Assembly (NCBI GenBank): GCA_021442155.1
Contig: CM038232.1
Location: 60,915,436-60,979,435 of the forward strand
Source of the DNA: Cymbidium sinense
Taxonomy: Eukaryota > Streptophyta > Magnoliopsida > Asparagales > Orchidaceae
DNA length: 64,000 nucleotides
Direction: 5' to 3'
Notes under the pieces: generated by a model
Database searches by the model: none
Told to the model about the DNA's origin: nothing
Seen by the model: the letters and a program-made list of their open reading frames with translations, nothing else
Shown: positions 34,989-46,516 of the stretch, piece by piece
How positions within the stretch are numbered: position 1 is the stretch's first letter
How the letters are laid out: each line of letters begins with the position of its first letter
Made by a program: the position numbers and the translations under genes

Positions 34989-35935
34989 TTTCTTAATTTC
35001 TTAATTTTAATAAATTTCATATTATTTTTCTATTTCAGTCGAATTACATCAAGGATCAGCTTTAAGCCATTATCTTTTTACTTTAGTTATGGATGTTTTT
35101 ACTAGGCATTTATAGGAAGATGTACCTTGGTGTATGCTTTTTGTTGATGACATTCTTCTTGTTGATAAGACTAGAGAGGGAGTCCAAGAGAAACTTGAAT
35201 TATGGAGGTCAACCTTTGAGTCTACAGGTTTTCATTTAAGTTGATCTAAAGCTGAATATATGGAGTGTACTTTTAGTTGTAGAAGTTCTAGTGGTAGTGT
35301 TGTGATATTAGGTGAACATGTCATTAAAAAGAGTGAGAGATTCAAATATTTAGGCTCTATTGTTCAAAATGATGGTGAAATAGATGGAGATGTTATTAGT
35401 AGAATTTAAGTTGGATGGTTGAAGTGGAGGAATGCATCTGGCCTGTTATGTGATAGAAAAGTACCACTTAAACTTAAGGAAAAATTTTATAAGATGGTGG
35501 TAAGACCTCTAATGATTTATGGTGCAGAATGTTGGTCAATAAAAGAGAAGCATAAGATTAAGTTAAGTGTTGCAGAGATGATGATGCTTAGGTGGATGAG
35601 TGGCTTTACTCTTAGATATAAAATGTGAAATGAGTATGTTCAAGAAAAAGTTGGAGTAGCTCCAGTGGCAGATAAGATTAAAGGGAGTCACCTTAGATGG
35701 TTAGGCCGCATAAAGTGTCAGCCATTTGATGACCCGGTTAGGAGAGTAGATGCATTAGATTTCCTTATGTTAAGAGAAGTAGAGGTAGACCGAAAAAGAC
35801 TTGGTTAAGATGTATAAAAATGATCTTAGTATACTTGAATTAAATGAGAATTTGATACATAATAGGACACAATGGAGATGAAAGATTCATGTAGCCGACC
35901 CCACTTAGTGGGACAAAGGCTTGTTGTTGTTGTTG
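34989..35935 (+). mobile_element. RTE-clade LINE copy E, 3' fragment, best-preserved coding
   Basis: Plus-strand 3' fragment starting in the RT domain (HQGSALSHYLFTLVMDVFTR from about 35,045). It runs through [19 protein letters not shown] at 35,125-35,185, where the catalytic box is FVDD in place of FADD. Next come [31 protein letters not shown], and the frame 35,419-35,628 ([56 protein letters not shown]). The C-terminal basic region and (TTG)5 at 35,921-35,935 end the copy. Only a handful of stops interrupt the frame, so it is probably the youngest RTE here. The first 25 or so bases inside the left duplication are AT-rich and not clearly RTE. Confidence 0.92.
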
Positions 35936-35950
35936 TATTAAATGTATAAA
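35936..35950. repeat. Target-site duplication, right, of RTE copy E
   Basis: TATTAAATGTATAAA directly after the (TTG)5 tail; partner of 34,974-34,988. Confidence 0.65.
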
Positions 35951-37439
35951 ATGGCTAATTATGGTTTGAAAATTTGAATTTTTAAAATTGCATAACAAAT
36001 TACTTTGAGAAAATTATGGGAAGTAGAGGTCATTCCAAGGGACATCCTCAACAAATTTCAAGCAAATTAGTCAAATAATTAGAGCTTAATTAAGTTAATT
36101 AAACAAAACTTTAAACTTTAATCAATCATTGTTCACTTCATAAAAATTAGTTTATTTTTATTTTTTTTAGATTTTTTGTAATTAGTTATTATTTTTCAAA
36201 TTTTTGGCTAATTAAAACACATTTTAAACCCTAATTAATTTATTTACACAGTCGACGTCGGGTCGATGCTGACATGGCAGTGTTCTTGATGTGGTGTCAT
36301 GGGATTGGCTACTTAAAACATCTCACATGACTACTAATTCAGTGGTAGCAGACGCACTTTCATCTCAACCATTCAATCTTGGATCTAATAATAGAGATTA
36401 ATCATGCAAATTAAAAGGATTAAATTGAGAAAAATTTAATGTGTTTATTCATAGCTAATCACGTGGAATGGACGGCGGATGATTCATCATCAACCCTCGA
36501 TGAAAGATGGACATCGTCTACCTTTCACTGTTCGATTTGAGCTCATCAGAGCTCATTTGATGATGAAATTGATACCAAATTGATTAAGGGGACGTTATAA
36601 AGGGATCATATGGCTCGATTGACACCACATGCAAAAATCCTTCACAATAAAATAAGGCTTAAGGGATTTTCTAAATTTGCAAAAATTTACCCTGGTAGAA
36701 CTATAGACTGGCGACACAATGATTGAGGTTGCTTCACCTTGAAGAGATGAAGCCCTATTAAAGAAGTGTTGAAATGCCTCCCCTCTGATCATCCTCTAGA
36801 TCAAACGCCGTCGTGAAGCTCGTCGGAGTTTGTCTTGGAGTTATGGTGCTCGAATCGAGTGGGAATTGATTCATTTTTTTTTACTAGAGTGAGGGGAAGG
36901 TGTGAGAAGAGTTAATTTAAACTTGGTAGAATTTGAGTGAGGTTGGATGGAGAGGGTGCTCAGGTTGAAGTGGGGCTTGGTCTCATCAGTGGCTAAGTGC
37001 ACTAGGAACTCTAGAAAAGCTTGGGGACTTGGGAGGATGCTCTAGTGAATGTGTCTATTGAGTTTAAATGGGGAGGAAGTGTATATCCTTCTCCTTATGT
37101 CAACCAACCAAAGAGGTTGGTTTAGGTCATGGTAGCTGACCGGACAATGAGGGTGGCCAAAAATGGTAAGGGATTGATGAGTTGGAGGTCTCCTAGTGGC
37201 TCATAGAGTTTAGTGGCTAGCTATGAAGTGGACATTCTATGGGGAGTAAATCAAGGGCCTACCAAGGTGAGAGGGACCTTACCTTGGTCAATGAATAAGC
37301 CCAATAGCTTTGGATCAAGTTAGGTTTGTGGGTCTATGATTAAAGAGTGCTATGGAGGACTGCCATGATAAAAGGTTGTTCGTAGAGCTTCTAAATGAAG
37401 ATTTTATCTAATTTGGAATCATTGTTTCTGTTAGATTTG

Positions 37440-39105
37440 TGTTATATGGACAAGGTTGTAATTTTTATTTTATAAATGTAATTTTAAAGTTCTATGATGT
37501 TTTGCTATTAGTATATGAGATTCTAGAAAGAGAAGAAAAAAACAAAGATGGACCACCAAAGGGTAAATCTTCTTGGCATTTTTGAAGTCTAAATAAATCA
37601 AGAGAACCAGAAGAAGAAAAAGCTAAAAGACTCATAACTGAGTTTGTCTGTCAGTGGGCTTAGGCTAGGTTGTATAAGGGCAAAGCTTAGTTGCTTTTTT
37701 TTTTTCCGGCAATGTATTTTGTAGACCCAACCCCATCGACCTTTTTGTTTATTACTTTATTTTTTCATTTTATTCTTTATTTGATGCTTGTTTGCTTTGT
37801 ATTGCCCATTACAAATATTTTTTTTTAGGTTTCTTCTCTATGATGTTGTTATAATTATGCGAGCCTAGATTTTTGGTAGACTCATAGAAAAAATAAATTT
37901 TCTACCAAATTGAAATTAATAACTTAAAATCTAAATTAAAATAACTCATAACCTTTGTGGCTCTACACCTAGTGCACATAAGGAGCATCTATGTAATAAA
38001 GATGATCATCCTTTTAGGGAAGCCTGCTTTCTAAATTTGATTTAGCTTTTTTACTTTTTTAATCTTACATGCATGTAAGCATACCTGTATACCCATGGCA
38101 TTAAAATAAATTTAGTGTTTAAAATTGTAAAAATTTTAATATCATTATATTAGTTAGGAACATTTCATACTAGTCATATAAATCTTAATGGCTAAGGTTA
38201 GGTTTTTAAATTCCTTTCCTAAATAATAATAGTCTAGTTATCTTATATTTCAGAAGGCTGGCCTCATGATTTTAAAGTGCTTAGGTGGGTTAGCTAGTAG
38301 CCCTTTTAAGCGAGATTATAACTCTAGAAGAGTCTGAATTTTTCCAGGTGAAGTTAAAATCTATAAGTCTCATTATATATCATTAAACTAGATATGAGTA
38401 ACTACTTAATAGTAATTCTTAACTTAGTTTATGTTCAAAGGTTGATGGTTTTCCTTAGGATACATTACAAGTACTCACTTTCTAGACAGATTCACGATTT
38501 TGTAATAAAGAATCATAAGTCCTAACATTTTTATAAAATGAATAACTCAAAACTAAATTAATTTATAAACCAAGATATAAAACACAACTTTAGGATAGTT
38601 TGGATTACTACTGAGTTTTACATTATTGTGTGCTCCCTACAATTCTCCATTTGATTCCTAAAAATAATTATTTCTATTTTTATTTTATTTCTTATGAACT
38701 TCCCAAATCATCAAATCCTTGCTTAAACTTTGAATTAATAATGAAATTATTTATCACTACTTTAATCAAGATTTTTCTTAAGAGTTTATGCTTTTAAGAT
38801 GCAATTAACTATAAGGGCTTACCTCTATAGGCAACTTGCATCCAAGAATCTAAATAAAGTTTACATTCAAATAAATGGAAATATTGACCAAAATTTAAAA
38901 ATCTTCTCTTATTATTCTATCTCGATCAATAGGAAAATGCATTTTTGCCTCTCAAGATGGCATATTATACTTTGTCATATTTAAATACAATAGCTAGATA
39001 TATCTCTTTATTTTTATCTTCAAATTCATTGTAGGATAGTATCTCTATCTTTTGAGATAGTATATTATTTTTAATGTGGCATTTTGTCGCTAAAAGAAGT
39101 TAATT
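37440..39105 (-). repeat. Repeat family X, copy X2 (partial, inverted)
   Basis: Reverse-oriented piece covering the 5' third of X. AGGTTGTATAAGGGCAAAGC near 37,660 is the complement of the X1 word near 33,525 and matches X3 near 47,720. CTTAGTTTATGTTCAAAGG near 38,434 and ATAAGTCCTAAC near 38,515 mirror X1 near 32,700-32,600. CTATCTTTTGAGATAGTA near 39,045 mirrors the start block. It sits tail to tail with X1, with almost no spacer. Confidence 0.65.
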
Positions 39106-40326
39106 TTAAAGTTTGTGGATTTTCCTCCCCTTTTCCAAATAAAATTTCCACAAATAACCTTTTTATCTTAATTTTGCATTAATTTTTGCTTATTCTTAAA
39201 AAGTCAATCACATTATTGTATTCATTTTAAAATAATAAAGATAGCATATAATTTAGTAGATTTAGTGATGAAACATGCAAAAGCATGCATTTGGGCCATT
39301 CAAGTACTTAATGGAACAATTGATGTAGTTTAATAAGTTTTGGCACTTAGGTGCGCATCTTAGTGGCTAAATACCAGTTCCAGTGCTCAAATTGTGTTGT
39401 AGAACAACCTAAATAGTAAGTTGTGAACTCAAGTATAATGTTGAGCACCAAACACAACATCTAGATGCCTAAGTCATGCACCAAACAAATACAAAACTTG
39501 GAGCTAGATAAAGAGAGCCTAGAAGCTAGCCTTGATGCCTAAATAATAAATGATGCTCCAACCCTAATTTTGTCTTAATTGTTATAATTTTTTTCTAATT
39601 AAGGATTATTTAATTCTTAGTAGTTTTTTTTGGGTTTGTTCAGTCATTTCTTAGAGATTTTGAGAGAAGTTGATGGAAGACTAAGAAAGAAGAGACGGTG
39701 AAGAAAAGAAGAAGCAAAGTGAGATTTTGTTACATTATTTTTCATACCTTTCTTTTTTTCCCTTTTTTATTATTTTTATTAAGATTTATGTACTCTATCA
39801 TTTTCTGTTAATTTATTATGAACTAAGATATTCTTTTAAGGATTTATTCTAATTAGACAATATAGTTGGCTTTACTTACAATAAATCTTTGAGGAGCTTT
39901 TTATTTTATTATTTTTCATAATATCTTATTTTGTACTTTAATGATTCTTTATTGATTGACTCTTTATTAGTAGTTTAAGATATTCATTTGAAATAGAGAG
40001 GTGGAGGATTGACTCATCATGAATGAAATATCATTGCAGATTGTAGGTTAAAGTTAACTGTATTGAAATCATATAGTTCTAGTTTTGATAATATTTTCTA
40101 TTTATTATATTTATATTGCATTAAATCTATCACCAAGAGGTAAAAAGGTTGTTTGCATGAAAATAGTGACCCTAGGCTTTCAAGGGAAAAGTTTGTTCCA
40201 CTTAATAGAACTATCACAATTTTTTAATTAATTATGATTTTTTATTATAAAGAAGATAATAAAATCATCTTGATGAATTAATCCGTAGGTCTCAACCTAA
40301 TAATAACAACCTTAGACTATTAATTA

Positions 40327-40358
<32 letters not shown>

Positions 40359-40560
40359 TACTATTACTACTAATACTACTATATTCTAATTATTATTTTT
40401 TTTTTCTATTTTTGACTTTTAGGTAGTTACAAATCAGCTCACTTTCTATAATTAGTAGTCTAAATCTCTTTAGGATGAAATTCAACTCATCATTTTATTA
40501 CATAAGTTAAAAGTATGTGTACCTATTGCACAATTATTTCCAATAAATTTATTAACTAGC
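39106..40560. other. AT-rich stretch, possible leader or LTR of the following gypsy relic
   Basis: No coding pattern. 39,300-39,560 is less AT-rich with repeated GCATCTAGATGCC-like words. A purine-rich stretch lies at 39,650-39,720. A TAGTTACAAATCAGCTCAC word near 40,424 is followed by sequence leading toward the gag relic. It might be LTR or leader sequence, but no termini were found. Confidence 0.35.
40328..40381. repeat. (TTA)n / (TAC)n trinucleotide repeat
   Basis: TTATTATTATTATTATTATT grading into ACTACTATTACTACTAATAC. Simple-sequence repeat with degenerate end. Confidence 0.95.
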
Positions 40561-41640
40561 TTAGCCAAATGGATAACTTGATGATCAGAAAGTGGCTTAA
40601 ACTTATGGGTCATGCCAAAATCTATCACTCCTATATTTTATCTAAAGTCGAGAGATTTAGCATAACAATCCTTACCTTGGGTAGAAAAAAAATAGATAGT
40701 AAGGTCTAAATAATTTTCTAAACACTATGATTAAAGGCTACATGCACAATTGATGATCCTTAAACAAGGGAGCATGCCTACAAATTTTTAGAATTCCACT
40801 ATGTTTTCCTCATCCATCCTTAAGATTAGTGCATAATTTAGTACTATTTTATTAAAACTCAACTCTTAGACATAAAACTACACTAAGTTATGCCTCCAAC
40901 ATTAGAGCTAATACTAATTCCACTTCTAAGAATAATAAAAAAAGTATTTGTCTTAAATGCCATAAGAAGATGCATATGTAGCACCAATCAGTTTAATTTT
41001 TTTTTAGAAGGGCCATGATTTCAAGGGTGAGAACATATAAGAGATCATTGATAAGACACTATTCGATGATGATTTAGAAAATACAATGAAACATCTTGGG
41101 AGTGCCATAGGATATATATATTTATGAAAACATGTAAATTCAAAGATTAGAGAAAAAGAAATATCTTTAACATGTATGTTACAATTAATGATAGAAAACA
41201 TAAGCTAGTGATTGATGGAGGCAATGCCATAAATGCTTACTTAAGTACTATCAAGGGCAAACAAAAGGAATAAGCCACATCTAAAGCCCTTTAAAGTGAC
41301 ATAGTGCATCACATATCCCTTCTAGATATTATTAGGTGTATGATGCTAATGAAATAGGAGCTATGAGGATCAAGTCTAATTTTATGTGATTTTAATGGAT
41401 AAAGCCCATGTAATTTTATGGGGACCTTGACTATTTGGTATAAGTATCACTTATTATAGAAAAGAAACTTATGTGTTTAAATTTAATGACAAGAATAACA
41501 AAATTTATTTTATGAAACAAACTACTAAAGTTAATTCAAATCCTCCAAATAAGCCTACAAAAAAGAATAGGTGAAACCTAGCCATATAAATAGATAATCA
41601 AGACCAAACTTATGAACCTATTTGGGTCAAGCTACCACTA
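40560..41640 (+). pseudogene. Second Ty3/gypsy gag-protease relic
   Basis: Plus strand. Around 40,910-40,985 the reading NSTSKNNKKSICLKCHKKMH then a stop recalls the gag zinc knuckle and the Ser/Asn-rich stretch before it ('N-K--I-CFKC-G-GH---QC'). At 41,170-41,250 FNMYVTINDRKHKLVIDGGN matches the protease start 'F-T-C------V--LIIDGGS-TN', the active-site Asp-Gly-Gly type. At 41,390-41,540 MDKAHVILWGP, then ISITYYRKETYVFKFNDKNN-KI, matches 'MD--HILLGRPWQYD-----G--N-Y-F---GKKI'. This order is typical of chromovirus-type gypsy elements and differs from the protease at 30,812. RT is absent: X3, in opposite orientation, follows. Confidence 0.72.
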
Positions 41641-41879
41641 CTTAATGCACTAAGACATTCATAAATGCCATTGACAACCATGCTTACATAAGCTCTATCC
41701 TAATGAGATTATGAAAGTTATTTGTCCTTAAATGATTTTTAATGCACGTTTTAGGTTAAGCCCACATTAAGATGTTGTTCTACTATTAACCTTACTTTTG
41801 GAGTGAGGATTCAAACCTCCAACATAGATCTAGGGGTATTTTAGACTCTAATAGCTCCTTAGTCATAAGACACTTCTAG

Positions 41880-43560
41880 TGGCTAAATGAACACTCAACC
41901 TAAGCCTAGAGACTTAGGAGGATTAAACATAGGATTTAGAGCATATTTTTGTGATTAGGATAATCTACCTGCCCTATAACCTAACCAAATCCATACCTAC
42001 CTCCTTAGCCAAAATCCATTCTCAAATCCACATATCCAGTTCAAATTGATTCTCAAAACCAACTCAACCCTTCAATCAACATACCAAAATCCAACAATCA
42101 AATTCAATTCAGCCAAGTTCAATCCATCAAATCCGCATAACTAAACTCCAATCAAATCTAAAATCAAATCAATCCTTTCTAAGCCCTATGATCTAATCTC
42201 ATGGACTTGGCCAAAACCCTTTCAATCCAAGCTTAATTGATTTTTTCATAAGTCAATCAATCCTCCAATCATCCCTTCAAATCAAATCAACAATCAAATT
42301 CAATACCTCAAATCAAATTCAAATAACCTTTCTAGGTCCTATAATTTAATCTTATGGACTTAGCCAATTTCTTCAATCCAAACCAAACTCAATTGATTTT
42401 CTCATAAATCAATTCAATCAATTCAATCCTTCATTCCAAACCAAATCAAATCTATAATGAAATCAACCAAGCTAAAATCAATCCAAACAAACCTAACCTA
42501 ACACATTTGAATAAGGATATTCTAATGAGACAAAATCTATTCAAATCCAAACCAATTACAACCAATGCTATAAATTAATTCCAAATCACTTATCAAACTT
42601 AACTAAACTCAACTCAACCCAAAATCAAGCCAATTGACCTGTTTAAGCTCACTTGATCTAGAGTGACCTAAATGTCCCATTTGAGCCAACTTTCAATCCA
42701 ACCCAAATTGGATTGAATCAAACCAACCAAAATCTCCCACAATGATTATTGATCATCCTTGATTGATAAATTGCAATTAATTAGGTCAAACCAAGTCAAC
42801 CTGGTCATTTGACCAAGTCAACCCACTTAGCCTACATGAGCCAAATCAGCCAAATTTCATCCTAAGCAAAATTAATTGAAACCAAGGGTCCACATTAACC
42901 TAAGATTAATCCTTGAACATGACTTGATCATCAATTGAGCCAAACCTAACCCAATTATCCCTTTGACCCAAGTTGACCCAATTTGACCTAAAAGACCAAA
43001 CTGGGTCAAATCAAGATCTAACCCAAATTGATTACAACCAATGGCTTTTGTACATGATCATTGAAGCCAATTAAATTGACCTAAAGGGTCGAAGTGGCCT
43101 AAATCAAAACCAATTCTAAATTAGTTCAAAAAAAAAGTCTACAATCACCTTTAATTGATCAATTTAACATGAACCAATACCTAACTCAAGCCAATTTGAC
43201 CAATTTGGTCAAATTGGTCAACTTGACCCATTTGACCCAAATGAACTCAAATCAGTAAAATCCAAATCCAAGCCAAATTGAACCAAACCAATTGCACCAA
43301 AACATTAGAAATACTCATTTGAACTTGACCCAAGTCTTGGTTTGACCCAATTTGACCAATTGGTAAACTCAACCCAACCTAGCCCAATTTGACCTACATG
43401 GGTCAAATTGAGCCAAACCCACTCAAACCAAGCCCAAACCTAATGAAATCTAGCATGACCCTTTCTTGACTCATCTTGGGTCAGCCCAAAACCAACACAA
43501 CCCAATTGGGACCCGATTTGACCCATTACCCATTGGATAAAGCCCTCCACATAGGATAAA
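41880..43560. repeat. TTGACC-rich cryptic repeat (X3 tail)
   Basis: By eye, at least 14 TTGACC and at least five GGTCAA words lie between about 42,590 and 43,530, often inside CCAATTTGACC or AATTTGGTCAAATTGGTCAA. The flanking part is rich in AATCAAATC and CAATCAAAT words. The counterparts in X4 (51,040-51,700) and X5 (59,390-60,000, complementary strand) have the same texture. Confidence 0.8.
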
Positions 43561-44393
43561 ATCCATATTTGGGTGGACAAATACCCTCATTTGCATTTTA
43601 CCACCCAAAGCTTAGAATGGAACCCTACCTAGGTGGCTAACCTAACCCATAGTGGCTAGGTCAGCCGTAGGCCAAGGGGAGGTAAGTTAATCGACCTCCC
43701 CTCATTGGCCAAACCCAAACATGATGGAGTCCCCTCAAGCCACCAACCTCAAAGACTGCTAACCAAACCGAGCCACCTCGCCTTGTCCTATCCCTCCCAC
43801 CTCAAGGATGACCTCAAAAAAATCGTGAGCCAGGTCATTCGATCCAAGGTAGGAGGGGGCATACCCCCCTCCATTCCATCTAATTCACACACTTGAACCC
43901 TTAGTGAGCCCTAGTAGCCAGAGACAAGTTCCCTTAGTGCATTCCTGAGCTCCCCAAGTCTTCCCGTCACTGAAAAATACCAACCTGAGATAGGACAAGC
44001 TCCCATTCTATCCAACCTTCTCAAAACTCAACCACATTGAAATTAACTTCACCCACACATTCACAAAGCTCTGGCAAAGTGACCTGAACTCTCTCCTAAT
44101 TGATTCACCACTGGCACCTCCAGGCTAACCCCGCTTACCCGGAGCAAGTATCACACCATTTTCAATATAGCTTTTCCTTGTTAAGATAAAGCTACATAAG
44201 TTAGTTTGCCGCCGGTCTTGAGCTTCAGCAAGGTAAATTCCATAAAACTGAGATTTTTTGAAAATTTCTTTGGCCTTTTTTTTAGTGAATGTTGATTTCA
44301 CCTGAATCTAACTGTTATATCTCTTAGGATCCTCCTTGTGAAGATGTGGATTGGCAAAAGGTTTTATCCCTTAAGAACAGTAGGTTTAATCCC

Positions 44394-44420
44394 CACCATC
44401 CGATCTCTGATCGGATGGTG
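44394..44420. repeat. Perfect 12-bp inverted repeat (hairpin) in X3
   Basis: CACCATCCGATC, loop TCT, GATCGGATGGTG. The same position in X5 (58,630-58,660) has CAGCCATTTGATCATGGATTG, a decayed form. It lies within the ACGT-containing block (GCCACGTAGGCGCATCATT at 44,440-44,460). Confidence 0.85.
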
Positions 44421-45930
44421 AGGAAAAATTATGTTCATCGTTGCCACGTAGGCGCATCATTAGACAAGTTTAAATAACCAATCCCACGGTGCCACATGAA
44501 AAGTGCGCTACGTCAGTGATCCGCATGACATCGATGGGATTAGGCTTAATTAATTCATTTTAATCACTGAAACTTTGGAAGATCATAACAAATTGTAGAA
44601 AAATAAAAAAATACAAATAAATACTCATTTTAAAGGTAATTCAGAGGTAAATTAATTAAAATTAATCTCAATTAATTTTGAACAGTAAATAAGACTTAAT
44701 TATGGTTTAATTATAAACTTAATTAGCATAATTAAACCTTAATTACTTAGGCATTCAATTCTAAACTTCATGTGTCCATTCAATGGGATGACTTCTACCT
44801 CCCATGATTTTATTGGAATTTATTGCCTAGTAATTAGGGATGATTCAAATCTTAATATAAATTATTTAATTAAAGCTTACAAACCTCTTTAATTAATTAA
44901 GTGATTGATTAATATTCAGAATAGTATAAATTAATTAATTAAAGCTTACAAACCACTCTATAATAGTGAGATTAGGACCTCTTTCCTAATCTCTTTTGCA
45001 AATTCATTTCATTTTAAGAGAATTAATTAATATGAAATTTAATTAAATGCTTAATTAATCAATTAAATAGCCAAATTAAATCAAATTAAAATGCAAATCT
45101 TATCAAGTAATTAACAATGAAATTAGAGGTTCCTCTTTATGTGTTCAAAAACATAAAGACCCTTATGGAAATTATGATTAACCCATAAGTGTGGGAAAAT
45201 CATAAGAGTACTTTATTAGATTATTTAACCTAATTAATCTTTAATTATGAGCCAATTGCATTTGGTCTTTAGGAGCATTGCAATTTTATTTCTTCACATG
45301 TTCATATCATTTTATGGCTCATAATTGAATGATTAGTTAAATTAAAGAAGCATATGAAAGGGTAATTAAGTGATTTGATTAATGATTCAACTTAATTAAC
45401 TCATAAATTTTATCTAATTGCCTTTCTTTAAATCAATTAAGTTTACCAACATGGAAATGGATTAAAATAACAACAATCTCTCTCCATCCAAATAAACTCA
45501 AATCCAAAAATCAAATTAATAAGAAGCTTTGGTTTTCCTTAAAAAAATTTTATTTGATGTGATTGTCCGTAAGAGTTAATCTAGTTGAATGAACCATGTG
45601 TTTATATTTAGTGATTCCTTTCCAATCATTTTAAATGTTGTATGTCATATGGTTTCATGCATTCATTCTTTCAAATTTAAGTGAATCAAATGAAAGTTAT
45701 TTGTGTAAGCATGCATGTGTTGACTTAATTTAATTATATGTGTGACTATTAACACTAAAAAAAATTAAATCTATTTTTCAAAGTTTATAAAATGATAATA
45801 ATATGTAGAGTGATGATAGTTATGAATACATATAGGATTTGCATGTGTTTATAGCTTAGTCATATGAATGTGAAGCTCTCTTTCTTAGATTCATATAAAA
45901 ATTTACCTAGGTTTGAATGCCATTAAGTAT

Positions 45931-46516
45931 ATAGTGTGGACATCCCAGGAATACGAGGCTTTAAGTAGCGCTAGGAGGTCACTTGATTACCTCACTACCC
46001 TGGTTAACAATGACATGTACTTATTTGATTTCATTCTTATGTATTTTGATATTAAAATTTGGATAGAGCTTCAATTAAATAAACTATAATTTTTGCATGA
46101 TTTCCATCCTTATAATTGTGTATACATTTAAATGTATTTAAGATATCAAATGTTTAGTCTGGGCATCCCAAGAATTCGAGGCTTGAAGTAACCCTAAGGA
46201 GGTCATTTGATTGCCTCACTTTCCTAGTTAACAATGACACATACTTGCTTACATCTCTTATACATGTGTATGTATGTTTAATTAGAAGATGAAAATCATC
46301 TTTTGTTATTGAAAATACATGCATACATAATCACCTAAGCCATTGTCCTACATTACATGTAGGTTAGTGTTCTCTTTCTTGTGATTCATATATAGATTTA
46401 CATAAGTTTGAATGTTTCTGAGTATATAGTCTGGACATCCCAGGAATATGAGGCTTTAAGTAGCCCCAAGGAGATCATTTGATTATCTCACTTCCCTGGT
46501 TAACAATGACATGTAC
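45931..46516. repeat. Three spaced copies of an 85-bp block in X3
   Basis: Copies at 45,931-46,015, 46,154-46,240 and 46,422-46,516 share GGACATCCCAGGAAT, GAGGCTTTAAGTAGC, TTGATTACCTCAC and TGGTTAACAATGACA. The first and third are the most alike, and their flanks (TACTTATTTGATTT, TTTGGATAGAGCTT) also match, so the true repeat unit is larger. X5 has two copies (56,908-56,990; 57,131-57,215) and X1 one clear copy (33,721-33,825). Confidence 0.85.

Larger units (their letters stand above)
32041..37430 (+). repeat. Repeat family X, copy X1
   Basis: Non-coding repeat collinear with X5 (54,218 on). Start block TTGTGGTATT...ATTTGGACGTCATAGGGATG at 32,041-32,300. TTCAACAACATAAGATTGTG and ATAAGAGATGAGGACTTATG near 32,580. 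ACCCTTATACAAC near 33,525. The 85-bp block at 33,721-33,825, with a degenerate second at 33,971-34,045. GCCACACTATTTAACC near 34,160. An ACGT/GTCGAC block near 36,250-36,420. The GC-richer block GAGGGTGCTCAGGTTGAAG at 36,950-37,330. The 3' TTGACC-rich tail present in X3-X5 is missing. RTE copy E is inserted at 34,989-35,935. The function and class of X are unknown; it could be a very long LTR or the 3' part of a gag-only retroelement. Confidence 0.75.

Noticed and set aside
43705..43896. Proline/serine-rich plus frame in X3, and the analogous antisense frames at 52,213-52,437 (X4) and 58,947-59,216 (X5)
   Set aside because: All lie antisense to X in its GC-richer block. When the copies are compared, the peptides do not stay aligned in one frame, so there is no sign of protein-level conservation.
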